Source of the DNA: Zonotrichia leucophrys gambelii
Taxonomy: Eukaryota > Chordata > Aves > Passeriformes > Passerellidae
Length of the DNA stretch: 64,000 nucleotides
Reading direction: 5' to 3'
Assembly (NCBI RefSeq): GCF_028769735.1
Contig: NC_088195.1
Coordinates: 496,001-560,000, forward strand
The position numbers and the translations under genes were made by a program. Position 1 is the first letter of the stretch. The number at the start of each line of letters is the position of its first letter. The notes beneath the pieces were generated by a model. That model saw only the letters and a list, made by a program, of their open reading frames with translations. It was not told the origin of the DNA and made no database searches. This document shows positions 21,020 to 41,910 of the stretch, piece after piece.

Positions 21020-21748
21020 AAATGAAAATGTACTAAAATTTAATCATTCATAAAAGCTGTAATTTAATCTGTGACAGTAAAACACAAGAAGCAATATTAG
21101 AGTTGGTTTAGTATATTATATATTTTTGCTTTTAAAGCCATAGAAATCAGTTATCCCAGTTTTTTTCCTATAAAAGACCCATTTTTCCAAAGCATTATGC
21201 ACAAACATTTTTAATTAGAATACAATGGCAGAATGAAAATAATGATATTCCGTAACTTTTAAATATAAAATGAAGTCAATGACTCAAAAAGTTATTTGTT
21301 GCAGTGAGTTCAAAGGGAAATTTTTGGATAATATATATCTATAGTTATAGATATAAAATATAACAGTGGAACATTTTTAGTGCTTGATGGGGAGAAATTA
21401 TGATAAAATGGTCAATATGAATTTTAATTATAGTAGCAATCTCTAACATTTGAAATGCATCCATGCTCCTTGGGATAATCATATGCTAGAGTCAATTATA
21501 TTTATTTTCACATCTGTTAATTGCTATTGCAAAGGAGGAGGAATATTGGCTTTCATTTCCAAGAGATATACACAGAGCAACTGCTTTTTCCAGGGACTGT
21601 GTGCAAACCATTTTTAAGATCTAAATTCTTCCCGCAGGATATAAAAAACAGGAGAAGCTTCTTCCGATATGTTACTCATTTCCATAAGGTTCTGAAGTTG
21701 GGAATGCTGGCACTTTCCATTTAGGCAACAGTTCTTCATTCCTGCAAT
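21020..21748 (-). other. RAP1A: RAP1A terminal exon, 3' UTR
   Basis: On the minus strand TTTTCTTCCTCCAG precedes an exon starting ATTGCAGGAATGAAGAACTG at 21748. This matches my recollection of the mammalian RAP1A 3' UTR, which in mammals is also split by an intron just after the stop codon. The AT-rich body is rich in words I associate with that UTR, for example GGAAAGTGCCAGCATTCC, GAGTCATTGACTTCATTTTA and GCATAATGCTTTGG. The exon is expected to end near 21020 after ATTAAA at 21039-21044. The resemblance across such evolutionary distance suggests post-transcriptional regulatory sites. Confidence 0.85.
21039..21044 (-). terminator. RAP1A: ATTAAA poly(A) signal of RAP1A
   Basis: The minus strand reads GATTAAATTTTAGTACATTTTC at the end of the conserved UTR. 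ATTAAA is the second commonest poly(A) hexamer. An AATAAA at 21502-21507 (minus) could serve as an alternative proximal site. Confidence 0.55.
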
Positions 21749-22726
21749 CTGGAGGAAGAAAATAGAAATGAAGATGATGGGGGGGCATTTCTTACTCTGC
21801 TGGTGGCACCAGTGACCTCCAGGGCCTGGAAGCCAACAGGCAGCACAGGAGCTGCTTTTTCCCAGAACTCAGGCACAGAAAGCAGGAGAGTGTGGGAGTG
21901 TAACTCTCCAAATGCTGTGCTTTATCAGGGCCAGAGCAGTGCCAGCCAAGTGCCAGCCTGCTGCCCCTGCCCGATACCAGCAGTGCCCAATGGCAAAGGC
22001 AGGGCTGAACAGCACAGAGCTCACAGCTCAGCACAGAGCACAGCTTAGCTCAGCTCATTGAAATTACGTTATTGCTAAAATAAAGTCATTTCAGTAAATA
22101 AAAAATGCAGTTCAGTAAATAAAAAATAAAGTTCAGTGCAGCACAGCACAGCTCTGCTGGCTCCAGGAACCCCCTGAGAGCTGGCAAAGGCAGGAGGCAG
22201 AGCAGTGCCAGCACCCAGTGCCCCTCTCTGCCCCAAATGGGGACATTTCTGTCCCAGCCCTGGAGCTGCAGTTCCCTTCCAGAGCAGGACAGAACAGCTG
22301 TGAGCACACAGAGCTCCCTGCCAAGACACACAGGAAGATTATTTATAGCTCTGTCCAGTCTTGGTGTGCTTTTTGGTTGGGTTTGTTTGGGGCTTTTTAT
22401 GCTTGGTTTGGTTTGGGTTGTTTTATTTTTTTATTTCTGTGCCACTGAACCCCATGTCCACCCAAAGCAATTTGCAATTGTCCCCAACGGTGCCAGCACA
22501 GGCACAGCAGTGGCACCAACATTTAGAGAGAATAACTAGCATTTCTCAGAGGATAAGCAACACTTCTCAGAGGATGAACAGGAAGCACAAGCCAGCCCTG
22601 GGGCTGCTCAGTCACCCCCAGGAGCAGCAGCAGAGGGAAGGGCTCTGCTGGGAGCTCTCTGCTCACCTGGCCCAGGTGGGAGCCAGGCCCCTCTTACCTG
22701 GCTCAGAGCTGCTGCATGATGGGAGT

Positions 22727-30658
<7,932 letters not shown>

Positions 30659-31371
30659 GGTGTGGGCTGTGCAGAGAGCAGCGACCTGCAGGGCAGAGAG
30701 AGGGCAGAGTTAGAGCACAGGGCTGGGGGCTGCCCGAAACAGCAGCACCCTGCACCTCCTGAGAGTGAGAATGCCTTCACTGCCAGCTTGGGTTTCATCT
30801 TCCCGAACACAAGGCTGAGAATGGCACTCTGACAGCCCCAGGTCAGGGGAAATGGCCACAGCTGGGTCCTGCCAGAGAGGAAGAGGATGGACACAGCAGG
30901 GACAGACACAGGGGCTGTGCTGGGCACCACGAGCTGCCACTGCCCATCCTCTGCTTCCTCAGCATTCCATGGCCCCAGCCAGAGCACGGGACAGGAAAAT
31001 GAGATCAGAAAGCAGCAAGTGAAGAGGTTTCCCTCTCCCCTCCACCCCCAGCAGGGAGGGATTTAGGTCAGTGCTTTCTCTCTGGAAAAGGTCAGGCCCA
31101 GCACACGGCTGCCAAGGCAGAGCTCTGCTCGCCCAGCACAGACTCTGCCTTTTTATGGAAATCTCGCAACTCCCTCAAGTCACTACGCAGCAGCAGCAGC
31201 AAACCGTGCTGCTCCTCGAGATTCCCTGACTAATAAGGCAAATGACAAAGGCAGTGATAAACACTGGCCAGAGTGTTTACAGAGCAGCAGGCTGGGCTGT
31301 CCCTGCAGCAAACAATGAGCTCAGCAGCGAGCCCCTTCCGCAGGGCTGAGCTTCCTTCCCAAGTAAGGCTG

Positions 31372-31392
31372 CACACACACACACACACACAC
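31372..31392. repeat. (CA)n microsatellite
   Basis: About ten CA repeats in the RAP1A 5' intron. Confidence 0.9.
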
Positions 31393-33657
31393 CAGGCTGG
31401 GCAGCCCCAGCCCAGCACTGCAAACCAGCCCTGCCATGGACTGTGGGCTCCCAGACACAGCCCTGGGAAAGGAAAACCTCCTCCAAGGGCTTTGGGACAG
31501 AAATGCACCAGGAGCCTGTGAAGAACAGGGGTGTATTTTGTGTTTCCAGCTGAATGTCACCCAGGTATGGCTTAAACAAAAACTCAAACATCCCATGGGC
31601 AGCTGGAGAGAGACACAGATTTCAGTGATCAGCTCAGCACAACTTTAAACTCATTTTAAGGCAGAATAACAGAAATAAAGGGTTTGCCTGTGCAGTCACA
31701 GAGCCAAGGGAAGCTGCCCTTCCCTCCCCAAGCCCTGGGCAGGGAGCGAGGCTCAAGCAATCCGTGCAGCCCCTCACTTTAAACACCTGCAGGAGGTTTT
31801 TGTCCAACTCCTGAAGCCCGTGTGAGCTGCAGCTGCCTAACTGCAAACTGTGAAACCAACTCAAACCAAAAGGGGTTTCCCAGAACTGCCCAAAGGCAGA
31901 GCAGGCACGGCTGTGCACTCCAGGACACTGACAACAGCTCTGGCTGCATTCTGGGAACTGTGAGCTCTTCTGCTTCACCATTTCCCTGAGAAGTGACATT
32001 CACTTCCTTTCTCTCTGAAATCGTGATTTTGAATGGGAAGGACAGGGGAATTCCAATTAACAATTCTTTCCCCCTTGATAATCCCTAGAAATTAAAAGCT
32101 GATGCATTTTTTATAAAGCATAAATGCAACTTATTGATCCAGGTTGTCATCATTTCCCTACAGTCCCAAAGAAAACCCAGAAAGCAATCAAGCTAAGGGT
32201 TAAATTTAGCTGTGAACTATTTCACTTCTTATTTATAGTAGAAAATACTTGTGGGAAAGCTTAAGCTCGGAGCAGTACAAGACTAACTTCTCATTTCTTC
32301 TCTACAGTATTTGCTGATTTTTTTTTTTCAGGTGCAACAGGAAACCAAGATCCTGAAAGGCACGAGCCTTATTACTGTAAACCCCACATGCCTTAATTAT
32401 CTTGTAGCTCTTTCACAAGTATGTTAATGTTATCTGTTTATACAACATGAATAGAGTGCTCAAGAAATTACTATGCTGCATCCCAGCCAACTTTGCATTT
32501 GGCAACTGCTGAAGCCCACCTAAATACAGTGAGACACAGCAGCATTCATTTCCATCCAGAGCTCTCTGGAGCAGTCACATGCTGGGAGGGAACAGCTCCA
32601 TTTCCAATGGAATTGAGCTATGGCTGTTAAGCGTTCTTTGGAGTCAGGAAAAGGGTATGATCACTAAAGAGTGTAGAAAAATTAACTGTAAATGTTGTGA
32701 GACTGGTCTCATTAGTTCAGAATGCTGTAGTGCAAAAATAAAGCAACAGCTGAGGGTGTTCTCCTTGCTCCCTTTGGCCAGTGTCCTGGTTTGAAAAGTG
32801 AATGAGTGTTTTTGGGATGATGTGGTCAAACTGTGACAGCCAAGCACAGCCCCTGAGCTGCAGCAGGACAAACAGGCACAGAGCACGAGTGCCACCCCAG
32901 CACTGCCTGAGCTGCAGCCCCTGTGCCACTCCATCACTCTCCAAACCACCTCATCACCTGCAGGGCAATAAATCACAGGGTTCTGCATCTGTAATCACCA
33001 AAAACTCCGCTTCAGACACCTGATCCACCAGAATCCACCTGTGCTCTGCATTCTTTAACAGGAGCATCTCTGCTGCTGCTGGTGCCACCAAAGTGCCCAG
33101 GCAGAGACAGAAATGGACTCTCCCCACTCACAGGAGCAGCCCCAGCAGCTCACAGAGAAGTGGAGCAGACAGAGGTGAAAATCTGCAGGATATTTGTGTC
33201 AGTATCCAGAGGCAGAGCAGGCACACGTCCCTGAGAAGGACCATGGGTGGATCCAAACCCAGCTGGAGCCCAGCCCGAAGTGTGGCTGCTCCCATCAGCC
33301 GCCCCTGGCTCACCAGGCCCTGGTGCCCTCTCAGCTGCAGCAGCCAGGGCTGGGCAGGCAGGAAGGAGCAAACCCGAGGGTATTTCCCAACAGAGCTGGG
33401 GGAGGCCCTGGGGACAGGGGCTGAGGCCACCCAGGACAGAAACCTGACGCAAAAGCGAGCTGCTGCTGTTTCTAGAGTTTCAGCAGCTCAGCAAGAAGTT
33501 TGTAATTTGGGCAGTGGGGACAGAGAAGCGTGAACCAAACTGAGCAAACACAGCACTGAAAGAGTGAGTGCAAGAGCTTCACTTATCAATTACTCACTCC
33601 AACAATGTTCACAGAAATTTCATTTAAAATATGATGAGAACACTAAAAATGTCTTAC

Positions 33658-33727
33658 CTTGGCATAAAAGATCTCTCATCAGTGTTAGCAGCTCTACTGA
33701 AGGTTCTTCCAGGCTCCCCACAAGGAA
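33658..33727 (-). other. RAP1A: Probable RAP1A 5' UTR exon
   Basis: On the minus strand an excellent polypyrimidine acceptor (TTCTTCTTTTTTTCAG) is followed by 70 bases starting TTCCTTGTGGGGAGCC and ending in a strong donor, CCAAG/GTAAGAC. It lies upstream of the ATG exon in the same orientation. Mammalian RAP1A also has untranslated exons spread over a long 5' region. Two ATGs occur inside the exon, so its inclusion would create upstream reading frames. No transcript confirms it. Confidence 0.6.
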
Positions 33728-33954
33728 CTGAAAAAAAGAAGAATAAAAAAAAGGAGTTAATAGTTTTTCAAGTGTCAGCATTTGTGAAGCATCTCTGCAG
33801 TGCTTAAGCCAAAGCACCCTGTTCCTGTGGACCTCTCCTCCCTGGAACACTCTGAGACTTCACTTACACCAGACAGACTCAAACTAACCATGTCTGAGGT
33901 TGCATCAAGTTCTGCAACACCTACACAGCACAATTATTTTAGGGAATCCAGCAG

Positions 33955-34045
33955 GTTTGTGGCAGGGCTGGAACAAGAGGAGCTTTAAGGTCCCTCCCAA
34001 CCCAACCCAACCCAACCCAACCCAACCCATTCTGGGATTCTGGCG
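33955..34045 (+). mobile_element. CR1 3' end with expanded (AACCC)n
   Basis: GCTTTAAGGTCCCTCCCAACC and ATTCTGGGATTCTGG match the CR1 tail. The usual single CCAACCC has expanded into about eight AACCC units at 33997-34029. Confidence 0.75.
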
Positions 34046-34449
34046 CAGTCCTGGACTCCCAGCACTGTCCCGTGCCCAGGATCCCGCTGGCCCCTTGCCC
34101 AAGAGCTTGAGAAGCTCCAACATTCCAGTCCCCAATCTTTGTTCAGCAGCCCTGGGCAGCAGCAGAGCTGATATCCAGTGATCACAGCACTGGCTGCACC
34201 TGCTGCTCTCACAGGGACAGTCCTGCCTTCAGAGCCCCAGCACTTCATCCTTTCTTTTCAGGGGATTAAAAAAAAGAATCAGTTGCTCCTCTGGAACCAT
34301 AGGAAGTTTAAATAAAAAACTAGTAGTCTGGTTTTCTGTAAATATTCCTTTTTAGCAGCTCTGGAGTCACCTTGGAGTCACAGAAATCAAAACTGTCTCA
34401 AAGCCGATAACAGAAGCTCTCATAATCCTTGTCAAATATTTTCCCGAGT

Positions 34450-34665
34450 ATAAGAGAAAGTGAGTCTAGAGGGCAGGGTTATTGGGATATTGGGATGAAA
34501 TCCTTCCCTGGGAGGGTGGCACAGGGTGGGCAGAGCAGCTGGGGCTGCCCTGGATCCCTGGCAGTGCCCACGGCCAGGTTGGAGCAGCCTGGGCACAGTG
34601 GAGGGGTCCCTGCCATGCCAGGGGGCACTGCAGGGCTCTGAGCTCCCTTCCAGCCCAATCACTCC
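34450..34665 (+). mobile_element. CR1 LINE, 3' end fragment
   Basis: GGGATATTGGGATGAAATCC, GGTGGCACAGGGTGGGCAG, CAGTGCCCACGGCCAGGTTG, GGGGTCCCTGCCATGCCAGG and CTCCCTTCCAGCCCAATCA appear in CR1 order. Confidence 0.85.
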
Positions 34666-34879
34666 AGATTTTCTGTGCAGTGCTGCCAGTGCCAGCTCCA
34701 GCACTGCACAGGGCATGGCTCAGCTGCCCCTGCACCCAGAGCACAGCCTGAGCTTAAATGGGGGTGAGAGAAAAGGAACAGAAAGAAGGGAGGCACAGAA
34801 AGGAGCAGCACAGAAACCACAGCAGCAGCTCCTAGAGACAGTGTGGGATGGCACCTCGAGGTGCAGCTCCTACAGCTGG

Positions 34880-35025
34880 AGGGGCTCTGCTCCCTGCTCA
34901 GCCCCAGCACTGAGGGGCTCTGAGGGGCTCTGCTCCCTGCTCAGCCCCAGCACTGAGGGGCTCTGCTCCCTGCTCAGCCCCAGCACTGAGGGGCTCTGAG
35001 GGGCTCTGCTCCCTGCTCAGCCCCA
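34880..35025. repeat. 33-bp tandem repeat, ~4 copies
   Basis: GAGGGGCTCTGCTCCCTGCT plus CAGCCCCAGCACT repeats. Some copies carry an inserted extra GGGGCTCTGA. Confidence 0.88.
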
Positions 35026-35896
35026 GGAGGATGCACTGGGATACAGGAAGATGTCCTGACAGAGAGAGGCAGGCAGCAAGGGCCACTCACCTGGCTGGAA
35101 GGAGGAAAAAGCAATAACTCCTTGCTTGCCCATCACTCACACCTCCCTGTGCCTGGCTTTCACCAGCAAAGCAGAACACGGAACATTTCCAAGGGAAGAG
35201 TGGGGTCAGCACCGTGCCCATCTGGGAGAGCAGCACAGATGTGCAGAAGGGCTGCACCTCACTCCAGGCTGGCAGTGCCACCCCTGTGCCCTTTCCCTTT
35301 CCCAGATAGAGGCAGATTCCTGGGCTGCTGCAGCCACGTGTCCTGGTTATTTTTATCCTGGCAGTTCAATGCTGAATCGTGGCTACTATAAACAAACCTG
35401 TTTCATTCTCAACTTGGAAATGTTCTCCGTGCCAGTTTTCTTCAGTTACTATAAACTAGGCCATGGAAAGTGGTGGATTTTCTTTTTTTAAAAGTGTCAA
35501 CTAAACATTGCTCAACACTCTACCAAAACCCCTCCATTACTCAGAGCCATGTTGGCAAAACAAACCCAAACCCAGCACTTGTGCAAGGGGGAGATTTACA
35601 GCGATCAAAGCCACACTTGAGCTGACAGATTCCCTCCAGAGTAAAAACAAAGAGTCCAAACAAACAGAGAATGATGCAGCAGCAAAGGCTGGAAACTCCA
35701 GGCCAAGGATCTCCCCTTGAACCAGCCCAGCTCCGGGCTCTGCCCAAGGACAGCTCCACTCAGCACCTGCTCCCTCATGTGTTCCACACCGTGCTCTGAG
35801 GGGTTAAATTACTCAATGGTGTCTAAAGCACATGAAATACTTCCCTAATGCTCACCAAAGCTGTCAGCAATTACACAATGGCTCCAGAGCTGTGCA

Positions 35897-35980
35897 GGGA
35901 ACAGGGATGTGCACCCCAAAGGGGGATTGGCACAAATCTCACAGCTCAGGAACAGGGATGTGCACCCCAAAGGGGGCTGG
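35897..35980. repeat. 51-bp imperfect duplication
   Basis: GGAACAGGGATGTGCACCCC plus AAAGGGGG recurs at a 51-bp spacing (35898 and 35949). The flanks between the copies differ. Confidence 0.7.
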
Positions 35981-38317
35981 GATGGAAATCCCACACTCCT
36001 TAGCAGACACCACCCCTGAGATCACCCTGCTAGTTAGCAAGGAGTCTGTTTAATTAATACCAATCACTGCCATGGCCTCACTTGTTCACAAAACTCTCAC
36101 AAAACCTTCTCCAAGGCAGTCAGAGTCCCTGGCTCCAGGGCACAGGGAAACCTCCTCCACCTTTCCTGAGGCCGCCAACTCCAGAAAAAGGAGAGGGAAG
36201 AGGAAAACAAAGGACTAAAAGACCAGACTAAGCAGAAAGCAGGACTCCAATGTGACTTCAAAAGCACAGTTTGACAAACTTCCGCTCACAGACTCTGCAT
36301 TTATTTCCTTGCTCATTATCACTGCGGTCTCTGACACCACAGCAAGTGTGTTTTAGGTACTAACATTACATAACAGGTAACATTTTATAATTTGTACCAG
36401 AAATCTCAGTTTGGTAATTTTAACACCAAACTCATTATCATTTCCACTGCCTGCTTTCAGCATCAAATCAAACACCAATCAAGGCAGCAAAGGTGTAATT
36501 AGCTAAGCACAAGCCTGCTGTGGGGTGAGTCATGACCCCACTGAGGTGCATTCCTGATGCTGGAAGATGCAGGCTGTCCCTTGCCCAAACCATCAATAAT
36601 CCAGGTGTAAATGGATTTTCCTTTTGTTTTTCAGATAACAAATAACCCCAAAAAGACCCAGCAAGAAGCACACACAGAAAATGAGGCTGGTGACAAACCA
36701 AACAAGCAAACAGGTATGTGAGAGCACAGGAGAACGATGTGGGTCAGAGGCGTTATCTGAAGAGTTCCATCAGAAAAGGCAAGAGAGCAGCCCTCAAACC
36801 CTGCATCCATTCCCAAAACCACCAGCCAGGTGCGTGCAGCTCAGAGCCACATCCCAGCCACACTTTCTGCATCACCCCACACCTCCTGCAGCCTGGCAGG
36901 CTCCTGAGCCAGGGCCATAAAGGCTGGGCACAGAGTAAAGTCCTCCAGCAGCAGAGCCTGGGCTGGGCTGGAGCTCCAGCAAATTAACTGCAGCCCACAC
37001 AAACACGGCCCAGAGACAAGCTCCTTGGAAAACAGCAATAATTCTGCCATGGGAAATAGTCATTTTGTGCACAAACACTCTGGGATTGATCCTCCTCAGC
37101 CTGCAATCTTTTGTGCAATCAGCCTCACGCTGAACCTGCAATTTCAAATAACATAATGTTAACTTCTATGGAAGTGGCTGCCTAATTATTCACTGGAAAT
37201 TGCTCTGCTATAGAAGCTCTCCAGGCAAGGAACAAGGGCTCTGGGCAGCTAAAGCCTGCCGTGCTGAAACGGCTAATTTATTTTTTGTCCTATTGCTCTG
37301 CACTTGCAGAAAGTTGCTAGGGACATGTGCCAGCCAGACAAAGGCAGGGGAGAGGAAGCCAGCAGCACAACTCAGAGCCCAACACACTCTGCATCCCCAA
37401 ATTAGAACAAAGCCCTACGTCAGGGGCTGGAGCTGGCAGCTGCCCTCCAGCCAGACTGCAGCACTCTGCAAAGGAATGCCAACCAGGGCTGCAGGCAGGG
37501 CACAGCGCTGGGCACACCGAGGCACACACGCTGCTCAATTCCCAATATCTGGGATGGTTTGATGGCAGGGAGGGCAGGGATGGCAGGGACAGCGAGGGCA
37601 CAGCTCCTCCCAAGCAGCACCACAGCCACATTCACCATTTCTCCTTTTCCATGCAGCCCCATTGGCGCAGCTCAGCAGAGGGCTGTACACCATTCACAGG
37701 AGTTCTCCACAGCTTTTTTTTGGAAGAAAAAATAAAAAAAACACTTCCTTTCCCCGTTCCTCATCAGGCAAAGACGTAAACATTAAAGGGCAAATCTGCC
37801 ATTAGGCACAGCAGCCGCTCAGGGCACTTCCTCCTTTTGCTGCCTATCACATCCACAACTTGCCACTGATTTTTAAGCCCTGTCAAGTTTTTCATTCCTC
37901 TCCATTTCCTTTAGTGGGAAAAATATTCTGACCTTTTATAAAACAGATTAAATTCCAGACAGACCTGAGGAGGCTCAGTGGTAGCAAAGACCAGCTCCAT
38001 TCTACTTGCAAGGAATAATTTGCTGTGCTGATAGTAGCTTGGCAACATTCGCCCCTATTCTTCCTGGTTTATATAATTAAGAGTAAATAAGTGACATGAG
38101 GTAGATAGATTGCCACCGAAAGTTCAGCCTGCACTTTAATTATTTTATTTCTGCAGTAGTAGTGACGAGACATTGGCCGTAAAGCCCAGTTTGAGCTTAC
38201 CTGGTCTCCAGCATAAAAAATATAATAGAGAGAAGAAGCTTCCATGCCACTAGGGGTTCTTTGAAACTTTTCAATCAAGTTGGAGAGGTTCAAACTGCTC
38301 TTCCCACATATTTCAAG

Positions 38318-38525
38318 CTGACAGTGGGTAGGTTAAGATTGGGTATTGGGAATAGAGTCTTTACCCAAAGGGCAGTGAGGCCCTGGCATGGAGCAGCTGT
38401 GGCTGCCCTGGAGCCCTGGCAGTGCCCAAGGCCAGGCTGGACACTGGGACAGGGGAAGGTGTCCCTGCCATGGCACTGGATGGGCTTCAGGTCCTTCAAC
38501 CCAAACCATTCCATGATTCTATGGC
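38318..38525 (+). mobile_element. CR1 LINE, 3' end fragment
   Basis: GGTTAAGATTGGGTATTGGG, GGGCAGTGAGGCCCTGGCA, CAGTGCCCAAGGCCAGGCTG, GAAGGTGTCCCTGCCATGG and a terminal AACCATTCCATGATTCTATG match the CR1 3' end, including its ATTCTATG-type terminus. Confidence 0.9.
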
Positions 38526-41500
38526 TTACACCCACCAGTGATAAACCCTAACACCAAGCCTCTACACATGGGGCACATCCCAGCCCTTCAGCACACCGGG
38601 CTAACTCACAAATGCCAGAAAATACTGAGATTCTTTAAATGTGCCTGGCACAGCTGCCATAATCTGTGTTTGCACACTGGCTGTGACCGTGCAGCCCGTT
38701 CTAAAGGTCAGCTCTGCATGTGCAGCCCAGAGATTTTCACTTGCCACAAGCAACCACCCCCCCCATTCCCACGCAATTAAACGCCTCTTTTAACAACAAT
38801 TTCCACAATGAAAAGCCCCACTGACCATATGGCCGCTTATTAATACTACATTTGTTTATCAGTTTAAACAAACCCCCTGCAGCAGTGAGCATCCGTGTAA
38901 TGAGGACTTAAACACAGCTCACAAGGGATGTCCTGGCACTGCCAAGTGGGACTGCACCTCCCCAGTGCTTTTCAGGGCAGATTTCAAGGCTTGATAGGAA
39001 CCTGAATGGCACTGAGCGCACAGAATTAACTGCAAATAGAGGGGAAAGTAACAGTTTCATTACGTTTCGTAAAGAAATTAAGTTATTTAATGTGGTGCTT
39101 AATCCTCCAGTATTTAGCTCAGCCCCTTAATGCTGCTTCCTGGAACCTTGGGCCAGAGTGGGGGTGGAAACTGAATTTTCTTCTACAGCGAAAATGAAAC
39201 TTTCTTCTGTGCAAAGGTTTTAACTGAAGGAATATTCAGACAGTTATTAACACTTCAGTGCCAGAGAGAGAGCTTCAAAACCAGAGGGGTTTTAACCAAA
39301 CTGCCAGGCCTGGCCTCTGCACCAGGGCTTCTCTCAAGTTTCTTAATCCTCCTGAACCTGCTTAAAAGGGCAAAACCCCTTTGACAATTCATCCTGGAAC
39401 TTCCTTCATGGTGAATAAAAGGTGGCATTAAAGGAAACAGCTCTGGTAGTTTAATCAGTTTCATACGAGCCATTTCAGTATTTACAGGTCAAGCTTGATT
39501 ACAACCAAAACAGACAATTATAGAGCAGCCTTTAACCAGCAGCAAGGCCAGGGCTGGGGCAGCACAGGGGCTGGATCTGACTCACAGGAAGGGAGGGCAC
39601 ATCCCAAAAATCCTCTCTCCAACACTAATATGTGCATTTGTCAAACACCCAGCCTGGGGGCAGGTTCTGCACTCTGCAGGACCTGGGCACACAGCTCACT
39701 TCATCTGAGTGTAAACTGCCATCTCCGCAAGTTCTGTGCCTTCCTCGTGGTGAGAACACCTTCCACCAAATTAAAAACTTCCTCTCATCTGTTTTCTGGA
39801 GTAAATCTACAAACAGAGCATCAGCCCAACCCATGCTTTCAGCACAGAACTACCACCACTGGTTTTTAAAGTTCCCAAATCTATTTCAACTTCCACCCAC
39901 GGAGATGCAGGGGATGCGAACCTGGCATGAGAAGGACAAGGGCAATAATTACAGCATTAACAGGACAAGGGGAGTTACAGCACCCAGCTCTGCACACACA
40001 GTTTCATCCTCCTGACACCTGCTAAGCCACCCAGCTCAAGTTTGCTCTGCTACCAAACGGATTTGGACTCAATTATTGTGTTTGTGACAAGGGTTTGGGC
40101 AAACAGCTCGTTTAACAGAGGCTGCAAAGTACTGGAATTACAGAAAAAAGGACAAGACCCACTTTCTCAGAATCACACCACCGAGGAAAGTGCCCTGGAG
40201 CATTACAACATCTGTTTGAACATTTCAAATGGGATTCCTGAAAAAGCCCTGACTGCATTCTAATGATCAATACGCCAATGCAGTGTATTCACAAAACAAG
40301 GCAAAGCCATAATAATATTGTAACCTCCACAACTTCGTAAGTGATCTGATGAGTTAAAAGCCCTAAATGCATAAATATTTCATGAGAAAGGCTGTCTGGA
40401 ACCACTTCAGTCTGTATCTTTAATCTTAATGTTATTTTCAGCTACAATTAGTGTTATAATCTAAAGCAGAAAGCAACAATTGGCTAAATTTATTTTATCT
40501 TCACCCATATTTACTTCATAAATCCAGCAAGTTTTCTGTTCTTCAGGCCTGATACCCAGTAACAGCTACTTAGCACAGGACTGACAAACACATCAAATCT
40601 CAGGGTAAAGCAAGATGTGCTGGAATGAGACTGTTACACAAAAAAAAGGAGAATTGCACCAGAAATAGCCTTACCCAGTGAACTATGAGTTACTTTTAAC
40701 TATCACGTGGTGAGTGGCATATAAAAAGATCTTATTCTGCATGTCAGCTGTCTGTAATGAAAGTTTTCCTCTTCTCAGCCGCCCCTCCCTACCACTTCAA
40801 GTTTATTTGCATGAGAGAAAAGCATATTGCATAAAAATACAACATAAAAGGCACTGCATCCAATGCATGCAGCCGAAGCGCTGCTCCCGCGTCCTCGCTG
40901 CTCTCCAGAGCCAGGGTCTATTTCCAGGTTCCAATGTGGGAAATGCCCGATTGCACAGGGATTCCTGCCTGGGACCACAGAGGGCAGCAGGGCAGGAGCA
41001 GCCCCAGCGATGCTCAGAGCAGCCCGCACTGCCCTCGGCTCACACGCAATGCCCCGCTCCAGCATGACAAGCTCACATTTTTGCAGCATTACAACACTGC
41101 ACAACACAACACCATTGAATCCAACAAATATTTCCACTAAAAAAAACCCCAAAACATTCCAGCCAGCCCTGAATGTGCAGTCACTGACCAGGGAAGTGCA
41201 AGGAAATGCAAGTGTCTGTTTTCCTGCAATGCTCCAGCAAGCAGCAGTTATGCAACACAGCCCATTGACAAGCACGCTCCCAGGTGCAGAACATTCCCAA
41301 AAAGCAGGGCTCTGACAAAGCGACAATTCCCATCACAGAAATGCTCACCCTGCTTGCTACATGGAGCACATTTCTGAGTGCATTCTGCCTCACTGAAGCC
41401 ATGAACAAAGATTTGTTTCTGCCCCAACACAGCCACTGCTGTGGGCACATCCAGACCTCTTGCTTCAGTGCCCCAGATGGATTTAAGTATTTCCCATCTT

Positions 41501-41649
41501 ATCAATATTCACAATAAATAACAAACCACAATGCCTCGGGCCACCTGCTCAACAGGACTGCCACTGCCTGGCTCCCCACATTTTGAGTTAAACAAAGTCA
41601 AAGAGGTGAAAGAGCAAAGCCAACCACCTGCAGCCACGGGCTGTGAGCA

Positions 41650-41910
41650 GCCCTGGAGACTCCTTTTGCCTGTTCTTCCTGTTACCTGTCTCTCCCTGGA
41701 GATTCCTTTTGCCTGTTTTTCCTGTTACCTGTTTCTCCCTGGAGATTCCTTTTTGCCTGTTTTTCCTGTTACCTGTTTCTCCCTGGAGATTCCTTTTGGG
41801 CTGTTTTTCCTGTTACCTGTTTCTCCCTGGAGATTCCTTTTGGGCTGTTTTTCCTGTTACCTGTTTCTCCCTGGAGATTCCTTTTGGGCTGTTTTTCCTG
41901 TTACCCGTTC
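41650..41910. repeat. 43-44-bp pyrimidine-rich minisatellite, 6 copies
   Basis: CCCTGGAGATTCCTTTTG is followed by (CC or GG)CTGTTTTTCCTGTTACCTGT. CCCTGGA recurs at 41651, 41694, 41737, 41781, 41825 and 41869. The last three units carry a GGG variant, so variants are grouped. On the RAP1A-sense strand the array is purine-rich. Confidence 0.93.
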
